64,000 nucleotides of DNA from Sporomusa malonica (lineage in GTDB: Bacteria; Bacillota; Negativicutes; Sporomusales; Sporomusaceae), in the NCBI RefSeq assembly GCF_041428715.1, contig NZ_CP155572.1, one strand, 5' to 3'. Made by a program: the position numbers and the translations under genes. Position 1 is the first letter of the stretch. Each line of letters begins with the position of its first letter. Positions 21,865 through 30,566 of this stretch are shown one piece after another. Below the pieces are notes generated by a model. That model saw only the letters and a list, made by a program, of their open reading frames with translations, was not told the DNA's origin and made no database searches.

Positions 21865-23802
21865 ATGCAATATACTGTGATTTTTCAGCCGTCAGGCTGC
21901 CAGGCAATGGTTGACAGCGGAAAAAATCTGCTTGCAGCTTCACGGGAAGTAGGTGCTGATATTGAAGCTCCTTGCGGAGGTAGTGAGATTTGCGGTAAAT
22001 GCAAGGTTAAAATTGAGGAGAGCTGCCTTGCGGGGATTGGTATTCATTCCAAAATGGTGCATTTGTCGCCAGTGACTGACAAAGAGAGAAAAATGCTGAG
22101 CCCTGAGGAGTTGGCTGATCATTACAGATTGGCGTGTTGCGCCCAGATATATGGAGATGTCTTGGTAGTTGTTCCAGAACAAAGCCAGGCATTAAAGCAG
22201 GTTGTGTTAGAAGCGGGAACGGCAAGGGAATTTCGTATAAATCCGGCCGTACGCAAGTATTATGTGGAACTGAATAAGCCTACTTTGGCTGATTGCCGCG
22301 ATGATTTTGCCCGCTTAAAAGAGGTTTTGCAAAGTCGGTTTATTCAGCTTGACAAGACTATGCAGATAGACTACAAGGTGCTCGCAAAGCTGCCAGATAT
22401 CTTACGGCAAGGTGGTTGGAAGGTTACGGCTACATTGTGGAATGACAGCGAGATTATTGCTGTTGAGCCAGGCCGGGCAGAGAAAGCCTATGGTATTGCT
22501 ATCGATATTGGCACAACGACAATTGCTGCTTACTTGTGTGATCTTACAGTGGGTCAGGTGTTAGCTCAGGACTCGTTGATGAACAGTCAAGTGCGCTATG
22601 GGGATGATGTGCTGGCGCGCATCACTTACTGCATGGCCAATGACGACGGCCTTGCTAAACTGCATCAAACGATAATTAATGATATAAATGACCTGATTCA
22701 GAAAATGACTACAACCGCCAATGTAAATCCTGAAACTGTTATGGAAGTAGTACTTGTATTTAATACAGTTATGCACCATATTACTCTTGGTATAAATCCT
22801 CAATATATTGGCAGTGCTCCGTTTGCTTCAGTTATTAGAGAAGCTGTAAACATCAAGGCCAGAGAGCTTGGGATAAACATTGCTGAAAGCGGGTATGTCC
22901 ATTGCCTGCCGCTCGAAGCCGGTTTTGTCGGTGCTGACAATGTTGCAGTACTTATTGCCGAGCAGCCGTATAAGCAGGACAAGATGAAGCTTGTTGTCGA
23001 TATAGGCACAAACGGTGAAATTAATTTTGGCAATAAAGAGGGCATCTTCTCAACCTCGTGTGCAACTGGTCCGGCGCTAGAGGGGGCACAAATTAAATTT
23101 GGCATGCGGGCGGCGCCAGGAGCTATTGCTCAGATAACCATAAATCCTGAAACCCAGGAACCTGAATTTGAAGTCATTGGCGCAGATGCCAGGGCGGCAC
23201 TACGCGCCAGAGGAATATGCGGCTCGGGAATTATTGATGCTGTTGCTGAATTATTTAAGGCAGGTATCATTAAACGAGATGGCGGGTTTGACAAGAATAT
23301 CCGATCACCGCGCGTCCGGAAAGGGACAGACGGTAAGTTTGAATATGTTTTGGCCTGGGCAGCCGAGACCGCCCTTGGGCAGGACATCACGATAACCCAG
23401 AAGGATGTGCGTGCTGTTCAGCTGGCTAAGGCAGCACTTTATGCTGGAGCCAAGATTCTTATGCGGAAAAAAGGTGTAGATAAAGTAGACGCAGTGACAT
23501 TGGCAGGCGCGTTTGGCAGTTATATTAACAAGGTAAATGCGTTGGTTATTGGGATGGTGCCTGATTGTAATCCTGAGGCTGTCATTGCAGTAGGGAACGC
23601 CGCTGGAGAAGGTGCGAAATTGGCGCTGTTTGACCTTGATAAAAGAGGTGAAGCGCAAGCTGTTGCCAGTGTTGTGCACTTTGTGGAAACGGCTACCGAG
23701 GCTGATTTCCAGAAGGAGTTTATGGATGCCATGTTCCTACCCCATGCCAGCGACCGTTTCCCCCATATTGATCCTATACTTGAGCGAATTCCCCGGAGAT
23801 AG
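21865..23802 (+). CDS. ramA: Reductive activator of corrinoid proteins (RACE/RamA-type)
   Basis: A 645-residue iron-sulfur ATPase that reduces inactive Co(II) corrinoid to Co(I) at the expense of ATP. The N-terminal 2Fe-2S domain has CGGSEICGKC (about residues 38-47) with a further Cys near residue 91. The central and C-terminal ASKHA-type region begins at DIGTTTIAAYL (about 242) and includes DIGTNGEINFG and CGSGIID. This is the bacterial RACE layout, unlike archaeal RamA with C-terminal 4Fe-4S clusters. The ATG at 21865 is chosen: GGAG lies 9 bases before it and upstream in-frame sequence is the tRNA. It ends in TAG. Confidence 0.9.
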   Translation: MQYTVIFQPSGCQAMVDSGKNLLAASREVGADIEAPCGGSEICGKCKVKIEESCLAGIGIHSKMVHLSPVTDKERKMLSPEELADHYRLACCAQIYGDVLVVVPEQSQALKQVVLEAGTAREFRINPAVRKYYVELNKPTLADCRDDFARLKEVLQSRFIQLDKTMQIDYKVLAKLPDILRQGGWKVTATLWNDSEIIAVEPGRAEKAYGIAIDIGTTTIAAYLCDLTVGQVLAQDSLMNSQVRYGDDVLARITYCMANDDGLAKLHQTIINDINDLIQKMTTTANVNPETVMEVVLVFNTVMHHITLGINPQYIGSAPFASVIREAVNIKARELGINIAESGYVHCLPLEAGFVGADNVAVLIAEQPYKQDKMKLVVDIGTNGEINFGNKEGIFSTSCATGPALEGAQIKFGMRAAPGAIAQITINPETQEPEFEVIGADARAALRARGICGSGIIDAVAELFKAGIIKRDGGFDKNIRSPRVRKGTDGKFEYVLAWAAETALGQDITITQKDVRAVQLAKAALYAGAKILMRKKGVDKVDAVTLAGAFGSYINKVNALVIGMVPDCNPEAVIAVGNAAGEGAKLALFDLDKRGEAQAVASVVHFVETATEADFQKEFMDAMFLPHASDRFPHIDPILERIPRR

Positions 23803-23840
23803 CAATGGTTGAAAAAGTTGGGAATGGAGGAGATTGTGGT

Positions 23841-24716
23841 ATGAGCAAACCGATTAACTTTCAATGTAAATGGGATAGTGCTGAAGTAATGCCGGTAGCT
23901 ATGCTTGAAGCTGTCGGTATCAGTTTTTATCAAGCCCATACCGAGCGGCATGCTATGGCGTTTGTTGCCGAAGAAAAGAAGAGACTTGAAGGTGACTCAA
24001 TCTGCAGAATCCCTTTTTGTGTAATGGTAGAAGCCCAGGCATTTGGCGCTAACGTCGTAATTCCGGACAATGAGTCTGGCCCAACTTTACGAGACTATAG
24101 ATTTACTAGTATGGAACAGCTAGCCGAGCTGGACGAGATAGACTTAACTAGCGGCAGAATTAATGAGGTTTTGCACTGTGCTCAGATACTGAAAAATAAG
24201 GGCAATGTAGTAGCTGTTAATGTGGAGGGCCCGTTTACGATTTTAGGGTTGCTTATTGACTCGGTGGAGCTATTTAAGGGGATTTACCTGCACCGGCAGT
24301 TGCTTGAAAAAGCACTGGAAACCATAGAAAACAGTATTGTGAAATACATGTTAACTGCTGCAGAAAAGGGGGCGCAGATCATCTCGTATGCCGATCCTAC
24401 CGGCGCGCGCGAGCTGGTGGGGCCTGAGTTGTTCAGAGAGATAAGCGGCCAGAGTACCTACAATATACTTAAAAAGGTAGAAGCGCGGCTAGACGGGGCC
24501 GTTGTCCACCTGTGCGGCATAACGTCGCTGAGTCTGGAGAAATCAGGATTTTGCCAAGCCAAATCTGTCGCGGTTCCTGACGCTCGGACATATGGAGAAA
24601 GTATATGTCAGGTGTTAGCACAGGATAAGACGATCAAATTGCTGGGGCATAACTGTATGAAAAGTACACCGGCTGTCCTGAAAAATCCGGTCGTATGGCA
24701 GATTGAACTGAACTGA
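23841..24716 (+). CDS. UroD-family methyltransferase, MtbA-like (zinc site intact)
   Basis: A 291-residue member of the uroporphyrinogen decarboxylase superfamily that includes the methylcobamide:coenzyme M methyltransferases MtaA and MtbA. The zinc ligands of that group are present: His and Cys in VVHLCG, and a late Cys in GHNCMKSTP. It is somewhat short for MtbA (about 340). Position between ramA and pylSc suggests it takes the methyl group from methyl-MtmC. The final acceptor in a bacterium is unclear: tetrahydrofolate or a thiol are both possible, and no MtrH/MtgA-like enzyme is encoded nearby. GGAGG precedes the ATG at 23841. Confidence 0.72.
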   Translation: MSKPINFQCKWDSAEVMPVAMLEAVGISFYQAHTERHAMAFVAEEKKRLEGDSICRIPFCVMVEAQAFGANVVIPDNESGPTLRDYRFTSMEQLAELDEIDLTSGRINEVLHCAQILKNKGNVVAVNVEGPFTILGLLIDSVELFKGIYLHRQLLEKALETIENSIVKYMLTAAEKGAQIISYADPTGARELVGPELFREISGQSTYNILKKVEARLDGAVVHLCGITSLSLEKSGFCQAKSVAVPDARTYGESICQVLAQDKTIKLLGHNCMKSTPAVLKNPVVWQIELN

Positions 24717-24743
24717 CCTGTGCCATTAATGGAGGTATGTGTT

Positions 24744-25580
24744 ATGTCGCTGACTTGGACTGATATCCAGCGAAAAAGGCTGACCGAACTAAATGCAACT
24801 GAAATGCAAAAGGAAAGATTCTTTTCAGTCGAAAAGGATCGAGATGAAGCTTTTAAAAAACAGGAATTGTCTTTGGTTAGTGCAGGTAAACAGAGGCTGA
24901 ATCAACTGCGTACTGAAAAAAAACGTCCCTCGTTAAGTGTGCTTGAGACAAATTTAGTTGCTGCGCTGACTGACAGCGGGTTTGTGCAAGTGACCACTCC
25001 GATCATTCTTGCTAAAAGCCTGCTGGCGAAAATGACGATTGATGATGAACATGCCCTTTTTTCACAGGTGTTTTGGCTTGATAGTAAAAAGTGTCTAAGA
25101 CCCATGCTGGCCCCCAATTTGTATTATATTCTAAAAGATCTATTGCGGTTATGGGAAAAGCCTGTACGCATTTTTGAAATAGGCTCCTGCTTTCGTAAAG
25201 AATCACAAGGAAATAATCATCTAAATGAGTTTACCATGTTGAATCTGGTGGAATGGGGCCTGCCGGAAGAGAGCCGGCATGAACGGCTGGCTGAGCTTGC
25301 CGAAGTAGTCATGCAGGCAGCAGGCGTTCCCAGCTACCGGCTGGAGCAAACTTCTTCAGTTGTCTACGGGGATACAATTGATGTTATGTATGAGGATATA
25401 GAGCTGGGCTCAGGCGCTATGGGGCCGCATTTTCTTGATGGCAAATGGGGGATGTCCGGCCCGTGGGTAGGTATTGGTTTTGGGTTAGAACGGCTGGTCA
25501 TGGTCAAAGAGGGCGGGCAAAATGTGCGCAGTACGGGAAAGAGTCTGTCTTACTTGGATGGGGTGCGGTTAAATATCTGA
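24744..25580 (+). CDS. pylSc: Pyrrolysyl-tRNA synthetase catalytic subunit (PylSc)
   Basis: A 278-residue class II aminoacyl-tRNA synthetase core that charges tRNA-Pyl. The N-terminal tRNA-binding part is a separate gene, pylSn, at 28753. Motif 2 is FEIGSCFRKES and motif 3 GFGLERL. Pocket residues known from the Methanosarcina mazei enzyme are kept: Asn of EFTMLN (346), Tyr of VVYGD (384), Trp of GKWG (417), and Leu-Tyr of APNLY (305-306). Cys348 is replaced by Val. GGAGG precedes the ATG at 24744. It starts the cassette pylSc-B-C-D-Sn, 27 bases after the UroD-type gene. Confidence 0.95.
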   Translation: MSLTWTDIQRKRLTELNATEMQKERFFSVEKDRDEAFKKQELSLVSAGKQRLNQLRTEKKRPSLSVLETNLVAALTDSGFVQVTTPIILAKSLLAKMTIDDEHALFSQVFWLDSKKCLRPMLAPNLYYILKDLLRLWEKPVRIFEIGSCFRKESQGNNHLNEFTMLNLVEWGLPEESRHERLAELAEVVMQAAGVPSYRLEQTSSVVYGDTIDVMYEDIELGSGAMGPHFLDGKWGMSGPWVGIGFGLERLVMVKEGGQNVRSTGKSLSYLDGVRLNI

Positions 25581-25618
25581 GCAGTTACTTCTGCTCCCGG
25601 AAGGGGAGGATTTTACCT

Positions 25619-26707
25619 ATGAAAAATCTCGATAAAATCTTAGAAAAATTACTACATAATGTCCCAGTAACCTCTCAGGATATCTCGTATTTATTGCAGC
25701 TTACCCATCCTGAAGCCAGGGAGCGGCTTTTTCGGGCAGCCAGATTGCTGCGGAAAAGATATTTTAACGACAAAATATTTCTTTATGGATTTGTCTACTT
25801 TTCCACCTATTGCCGCAATAACTGCACTTTCTGTTATTATCGTACCTCGAATAGCGCTTGTATCAGATACCGTAAAACTACTCAGGAGATTGTTGATATA
25901 GCCTCAGCGTTGGCTGAGTCAGGTGTGCATTTAATTGATTTGACAATGGGTGAAGATCCGCAGTATCTGTCAAATGATAATGAGGGATATCAAAAGCTGA
26001 TCGAAGTGGTTAAGTTGGTAAAACAGCAAACCAATCTGCCAATAATGATTTCCCCGGGTGTTGTCCCTAAGGAAATCTTACAAGAGTTAAAGCGAGCCGG
26101 CGCTGGTTGGTATGCCTGCTACCAGGAGACCCATAACCGCCGACTGTATGATACATTGCGACTTAATCAGAGCTATGACGAGAGATGGTCAATCAAAGTA
26201 TTTGCCAAAACAACAGGCATGCTGGTGGAAGAGGGGCTGCTTGTTGGTATTGGCGACAGTGTCAAGGATGCTGTGCATTCCTTACAGGAAATGAAAAAGC
26301 TCGGTGCTGAGCAGATTCGCACCATGAGCTTTGTACCGCAAAAGGGAACGCCTTTATATAATGCTGCGACAATTAATAATAGGTACGAACTCAATGTAAT
26401 TGCCGTTATGCGCTTGTTATTTCCAGATAAATTAATACCGGCATCACTGGATGTTGAAGGTATTGAAGGGCTGAAAGAACGTTTGGATGCCGGTGCCAAT
26501 GTGGTTACATCAATCATTCCCCCTGAGGCTGGGTTGGCCGGGGTTTCCCAAAGTACCCTGGATATTTCCGAAGGATACAGGACAGTCAAGGGAATTACGC
26601 CAATTCTAGAGGCCTGCGGACTGACTCCAGCCACACTTGAGGAGTATGTAAGCTGGATGGACAACAGGCTGGGCTATGGTGGCAAGGAGGGCGTACTATG
26701 CGAATAG
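25619..26707 (+). CDS. pylB: PylB, radical SAM methylornithine synthase
   Basis: A 362-residue radical SAM mutase that converts lysine to (2R,3R)-3-methylornithine, the first step of pyrrolysine synthesis. The cluster motif is CRNNCTFCYY (CxxxCxxC), followed by ESGVHLIDLTMGEDP and a typical BioB/HydE-like barrel with ISPGV. AAGGGGAGG precedes the ATG at 25619. The 3' end overlaps pylC by 10 bases and stops in TAG, the very codon the pathway can suppress. Confidence 0.94.
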   Translation: MKNLDKILEKLLHNVPVTSQDISYLLQLTHPEARERLFRAARLLRKRYFNDKIFLYGFVYFSTYCRNNCTFCYYRTSNSACIRYRKTTQEIVDIASALAESGVHLIDLTMGEDPQYLSNDNEGYQKLIEVVKLVKQQTNLPIMISPGVVPKEILQELKRAGAGWYACYQETHNRRLYDTLRLNQSYDERWSIKVFAKTTGMLVEEGLLVGIGDSVKDAVHSLQEMKKLGAEQIRTMSFVPQKGTPLYNAATINNRYELNVIAVMRLLFPDKLIPASLDVEGIEGLKERLDAGANVVTSIIPPEAGLAGVSQSTLDISEGYRTVKGITPILEACGLTPATLEEYVSWMDNRLGYGGKEGVLCE

Positions 26708-27876
26708 CTGTGCTGGGAGGGAAGCTCCAGGGAGTAGAGGCCTGCTATCTTGCGAAGAAAGCGGGTTGGACAATTGCGCTTGTCGATAAAAACCCGGCAG
26801 CACCGGCGGCTAAGCTTTGTGACGATTTCTATGTGTTTGATCTTATGGACACCGAAAAGCTTACCCACCTCTTGAAAAACGTGGAGCTGGCAGTGCCTGC
26901 CTTAGAAGATAAGGCTGTCTTGGATCATATCTATCAATGCGCGCAGCTGGCTGGGGTTAAGGTTATGTATGACCAACAGGCCTATCTGCTTTCCTCTTCT
27001 AAACTTGAGTCAGATAAATTGTTTGCTGAACTTGGTGTTCCGGCACCAAGACCCTGGCCTTTGTGCCAGTTTCCGGTTACGGTAAAACCATCAGGTGCAA
27101 GCGGCAGCGAGGGTGTCTACCAGGTTAATAATCGACTGGAACTCGAACTGCTGCAACAGAGATTAGGCGGCTTTGACGATTGGGTGGTGCAGGAATTTTT
27201 GGATGGACCATCTTATTCGATTGAAGTTGTTGGCTGTAATGGTAACTACCGGACTTTTCAAGTTACAGAGCTGGCGATGGATGAAGAATATGACTGTAAA
27301 CGAGTATTAGCGCCTGCAGTACTGGCACTTGATAAAGTGCAGGCGTTTGCCGACATCGCAATTACAATCGCTAAGCAATTACAGCTAAACGGAATTATGG
27401 ATGTCGAGGTCATTTACCATGATGAACAGCTTAAAGTGTTGGAGGTAGACGCAAGATTGCCGAGTCAGACGCTAACGGCTGTGTACCAATCTACCGGAAT
27501 CAACGTATTGGAACTGTTGTGGGCAGGCTTTAGTGAGACAGATGACCCGAAATGTTTCACAATAACCGCTGCTCAGGGTGTCATTTATGAACACATAAAA
27601 GTAACGCAAGATCGTATTGAGGTATGTGGCGAACATATTATGGCTAACGCCGGCTGCCTACGCCTCTACAAAGATTTTTTCGGGGCCGACGAGGCAATAT
27701 CCAACTATGATGAAGCCAAGCAAGAATGGGTAGCCACCTTGATTGTAACAGGCCAAACCCGCCAGGAGGCCTGGCAGCGGCGCTGTGCTGTGATTAATAC
27801 GATTATGGACAAATACAATATCAGTGAATGCCGGGATGGTACACCAACTTTGCTGTCAAAACACTGTGATCACTGA
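26698..27876 (+). CDS. pylC: PylC, ATP-grasp 3-methylornithine-lysine ligase
   Basis: A 392-residue ATP-grasp ligase that joins the epsilon amino group of lysine to 3-methylornithine. The N-terminal Rossmann-like part (MRIAVLGGKLQGVEA) precedes the ATP-grasp core with VTVKPSGASGSEGVY, VVQEFLDGPSYSIEVVG and the metal-binding LEVDARLPSQT. GCAAGGAGGG precedes the ATG, which lies inside the end of pylB, indicating translational coupling. Confidence 0.94.
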   Translation: MRIAVLGGKLQGVEACYLAKKAGWTIALVDKNPAAPAAKLCDDFYVFDLMDTEKLTHLLKNVELAVPALEDKAVLDHIYQCAQLAGVKVMYDQQAYLLSSSKLESDKLFAELGVPAPRPWPLCQFPVTVKPSGASGSEGVYQVNNRLELELLQQRLGGFDDWVVQEFLDGPSYSIEVVGCNGNYRTFQVTELAMDEEYDCKRVLAPAVLALDKVQAFADIAITIAKQLQLNGIMDVEVIYHDEQLKVLEVDARLPSQTLTAVYQSTGINVLELLWAGFSETDDPKCFTITAAQGVIYEHIKVTQDRIEVCGEHIMANAGCLRLYKDFFGADEAISNYDEAKQEWVATLIVTGQTRQEAWQRRCAVINTIMDKYNISECRDGTPTLLSKHCDH

Positions 27877-27893
27877 ACAATCTGTTGAAAAGT

Positions 27894-28733
27894 ATGGCGC
27901 AGGAGGTGAGGGCTCTGACAAGACTGCGGGAAGAGGATATTTGTCATGTCGATGAAATGTTAAGTGAATATGACCAGCGCTTATGTAAGCGAGTGGGGCA
28001 AGGCTTGGCAGGGATTGCCGCCCACTCCCTGGGAAGAAGTGCTGAAGAGTTTGCCGGCTTGCGCCAGCATGTTTCCATCGGGGTTATCCCGATTGCTTAC
28101 GGCCAGGGTATTATTCATGGCTTTTCGCGATCGGTGCAAAAGATAATTGAGTTTTTGGGCTTCAACGCTTTCGTCACAGATCAGAATAATATAGCTGGTC
28201 TGGCAGAGGCTGCAGCTAAAGGCGCAAAAATCATTTTTCTTGCCGACGATGATAAGTTTGTCGCTATCAATGTTGCTAGCGGCAAGGTCAGTGACAATGG
28301 GGAAGCAACCGGACGGGGGTACGCCGCCGCGCTGGATTTAATGTCAGGCGGGCTGCAGGGAGAGTCTGTGCTGCTTGTCGGCACCGGCCCGGTAGGTACT
28401 GGGGCAGCGCTGTTTATGGCGGCGAGGGGTGCACAAGTTTTTGCCTATGATGTCAGTGCTGACAGGGTAAGGCAATTGCAGCAATTAATACCGGGAGTTG
28501 AAGCCGTGCGGCACATAGGCGACGCCTTGTCTGTATGCAAACTAGTGGTTGAGGCAACTCCGGCTGCAAATACCATTAATAAAAAATACATTACCCCAGC
28601 TACCATGATTGCAGCGCCGGGAATACCATTAGGGCTTGACCAGCACTGCTGCCTGCTGCTTGGTGACAGGTGGATCCATGATGTTTTGGAAATCGGGGTA
28701 GCAACTATGTTGTTTACGGTGTTGGCAGATTGA
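27894..28733 (+). CDS. pylD: PylD, pyrrolysine-forming dehydrogenase
   Basis: A 279-residue NAD-dependent enzyme that oxidises methylornithyl-lysine and lets it cyclise to pyrrolysine. The Rossmann domain begins at SVLLVGTGPVGTGAALF (about residue 160). Further landmarks are VVEATPAANTI and APGIPLGL, matching PylD. The start is uncertain: the ATG at 27894 has only a weak ribosome site, and a TTG at 27885 or GTG at 27906 are alternatives. It lies 17 bases after pylC. Confidence 0.92.
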   Translation: MAQEVRALTRLREEDICHVDEMLSEYDQRLCKRVGQGLAGIAAHSLGRSAEEFAGLRQHVSIGVIPIAYGQGIIHGFSRSVQKIIEFLGFNAFVTDQNNIAGLAEAAAKGAKIIFLADDDKFVAINVASGKVSDNGEATGRGYAAALDLMSGGLQGESVLLVGTGPVGTGAALFMAARGAQVFAYDVSADRVRQLQQLIPGVEAVRHIGDALSVCKLVVEATPAANTINKKYITPATMIAAPGIPLGLDQHCCLLLGDRWIHDVLEIGVATMLFTVLAD

Positions 28734-28752
28734 TTGCTAAGGAGGGGTTTAG

Positions 28753-29115
28753 ATGGCGGCAAAAAGTAGTGTTGTTCTTGTCAAAGAGCCTTCGGTGGAA
28801 GCAGTCAATAAAAAGAAAAAATACTACAGGAAGAATGTTGATTTTTTCAAGCTTGTAGAAAAAATCAAGCTGTGGCCGTCACGATCCGGTATCTTACATG
28901 GTATTAAGTCAATTAAAATTACCGGTGAAATTGCAGAAATTATCACCCATTGTGATGAAAAATTTGTTGTCTGGAATTCGCGTAACAGCAGGGCTGCCAG
29001 ATGGCTTCGCAATAAATGGTGTGTCTGTGGCTGTAAAGCCTGTAAGATACCCCAATGGAAACTAGAAAAATATACCAGCACCATGATGACGCAAAAATGG
29101 GGTTCTAGTTTGTAG
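28753..29115 (+). CDS. pylSn: PylSn, tRNA-Pyl-binding subunit of the split synthetase
   Basis: A 120-residue homologue of the N-terminal domain of archaeal PylRS. It binds the small variable loop and T arm of tRNA-Pyl and supports charging by PylSc. Matching parts are LWPSRSGILHGIKS, VVWNSRNSRAARWLRN and the zinc-type region WCVCGCKACKI. About 30 basic residues precede the conserved domain. AAGGAGGGG precedes the ATG. It closes the cassette and stops in TAG. Confidence 0.93.
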   Translation: MAAKSSVVLVKEPSVEAVNKKKKYYRKNVDFFKLVEKIKLWPSRSGILHGIKSIKITGEIAEIITHCDEKFVVWNSRNSRAARWLRNKWCVCGCKACKIPQWKLEKYTSTMMTQKWGSSL

Positions 29116-29145
29116 AAGTTATTAAATTTTATGGGGGATGAGAAG

Positions 29146-30498
29146 ATGAATGGTAAAGAGAGAGTGCTAAAAACGTTAAGTTTTGAACCGGTAGACAGAA
29201 CGCCGTGGGTACCTTATGCCGGTGTTCAGACTGCCAATCTAATTGGTGTTGACGCTGAGACCTACCTAAAAGATGCCGACATGATTGTAAAGGGCATAGT
29301 AAAAGCCTATGAGCTGTATCAGCCAGATGGTCTGCCGATTGTGTTTGACGTGCAAATGGAGGCCGAGGCTTTGGGTTGTAAACTCAAATGGGCCAAAGAT
29401 AACCCGCCTGCCGTAGATACCCACATTTTGGAACAGGTAGAACTCTCTGAACTAAAACTGCCTACTGAGAAAGATGGCCGGTATCCTATAGCACTGGAAG
29501 CCGCGCGCAGGCTGGTAGCTGAACTTGGTGACAAGATTGCTTTATATGCATTGATCTGCGGGCCGTTTACCCTGGCGCTGCACTTAAAAGGTACAGATCT
29601 TTTCTCCGATATGATCAAAAGACATGAAAAAGTCGATGTTCTGCTTGAGTTTTGTACTACCGTATGTAAAGACTTGGCCAGAATGTATGCTGCAACCGGT
29701 GTGGACATTATTGCCGTTGTTGACCCGATGACTTCACAGATTGCACCCAAACAGTTTGACCGTTTTGTCAAACCTGTCACGATTGAGTTAAACCGGTATG
29801 TAAAATCCTTAGGCCTTAAAGTCACCAGTTTCTGCTGCGGCAACGCGACCAAAAATATTGAGCTTATGTGCCAGACAGAAACCGATGGTATCGCCTTTGA
29901 CGAACAAGTCGGCCTTACTTATGCTAAAGAAATTGCCGCAAAGTATAAGGTGTCCTATGGCGGCAATTTGCCGTTAACCACAGTAATGATGTTTGGCTCA
30001 CCGCTGGAAAACGTAGAAGAAGCACGCAAAGAGATTGAACTTGGGCAGGGAGTAGGCTATATCTTATCGCCTGGGTGTGATATACCATTTGATACCCCAA
30101 TCAACAACCTTGTTGCTATCTCCAATTTTATTAATGGCAAGCCAGCTTCCTTAGAAATGCTGGAATCTGATCAGCAATTCCGTGAAGAGGAAGAAGTAGT
30201 CCTGGAGGATGTTGAAATAAAACCAGGTCAGGTATTTATTGAGATCGTCACCTTGGATTCAGAGGGCTGTCCACCTTGCCAGTATATGTGTGAATCAGTC
30301 AAGAAGGTGCTGCCGCGTTATGAGGGCAAACTAATCTGGCGTGAGTCGCTAGTCAAGACCCGGGCTGGTATAAATAGAATGGCCAAACTAGGGGTGCAAA
30401 ACCTGCCAGCTATGCTTATCAACAACGACGTTGTGTTTGACAACATTGTTCCGTCTGACGATGAATTGATTGAGGCCATTGAAAAGCGAATAGGCTAG
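29146..30498 (+). CDS. UroD-family methyltransferase fused to a C-terminal thioredoxin-like domain
   Basis: A 450-residue two-domain protein. Residues 1 to about 350 form a UroD/MtbA/CmuA-like barrel (VLKTLSFEPVDRTPWVP, SPGCDIPFDTP). The last 95 or so are a thioredoxin-like domain with the dithiol motif CPPC (DSEGCPPCQYMC) and an NLPAMLINND cis-Pro type turn. In the barrel the zinc motif HxC reads FCC (SFCCGN): the first ligand His is Phe, while the third ligand Cys (SPGC) remains. A thiol or redox acceptor for the methyl group is one possibility. GGGGGATGAG precedes the ATG at 29146. It ends in TAG. Confidence 0.8.
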   Translation: MNGKERVLKTLSFEPVDRTPWVPYAGVQTANLIGVDAETYLKDADMIVKGIVKAYELYQPDGLPIVFDVQMEAEALGCKLKWAKDNPPAVDTHILEQVELSELKLPTEKDGRYPIALEAARRLVAELGDKIALYALICGPFTLALHLKGTDLFSDMIKRHEKVDVLLEFCTTVCKDLARMYAATGVDIIAVVDPMTSQIAPKQFDRFVKPVTIELNRYVKSLGLKVTSFCCGNATKNIELMCQTETDGIAFDEQVGLTYAKEIAAKYKVSYGGNLPLTTVMMFGSPLENVEEARKEIELGQGVGYILSPGCDIPFDTPINNLVAISNFINGKPASLEMLESDQQFREEEEVVLEDVEIKPGQVFIEIVTLDSEGCPPCQYMCESVKKVLPRYEGKLIWRESLVKTRAGINRMAKLGVQNLPAMLINNDVVFDNIVPSDDELIEAIEKRIG

Positions 30499-30505
30499 TG
30501 CGGAG

Positions 30506-30540
30506 GTACTATAGCCTAGCTTTGCCTTAGGCTATAGTAC
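30506..30540 (+). other. Intergenic hairpin after the UroD-thioredoxin gene
   Basis: Perfect 13-base arms (30506-30518 and 30528-30540) around a 9-base loop, then AAAATT instead of a T-run. Perhaps a partial terminator or mRNA stabiliser before the CobW-like gene. Confidence 0.6.
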
Positions 30541-30566
30541 AAAATTAATGGCAGGGGAGGGTGTCT

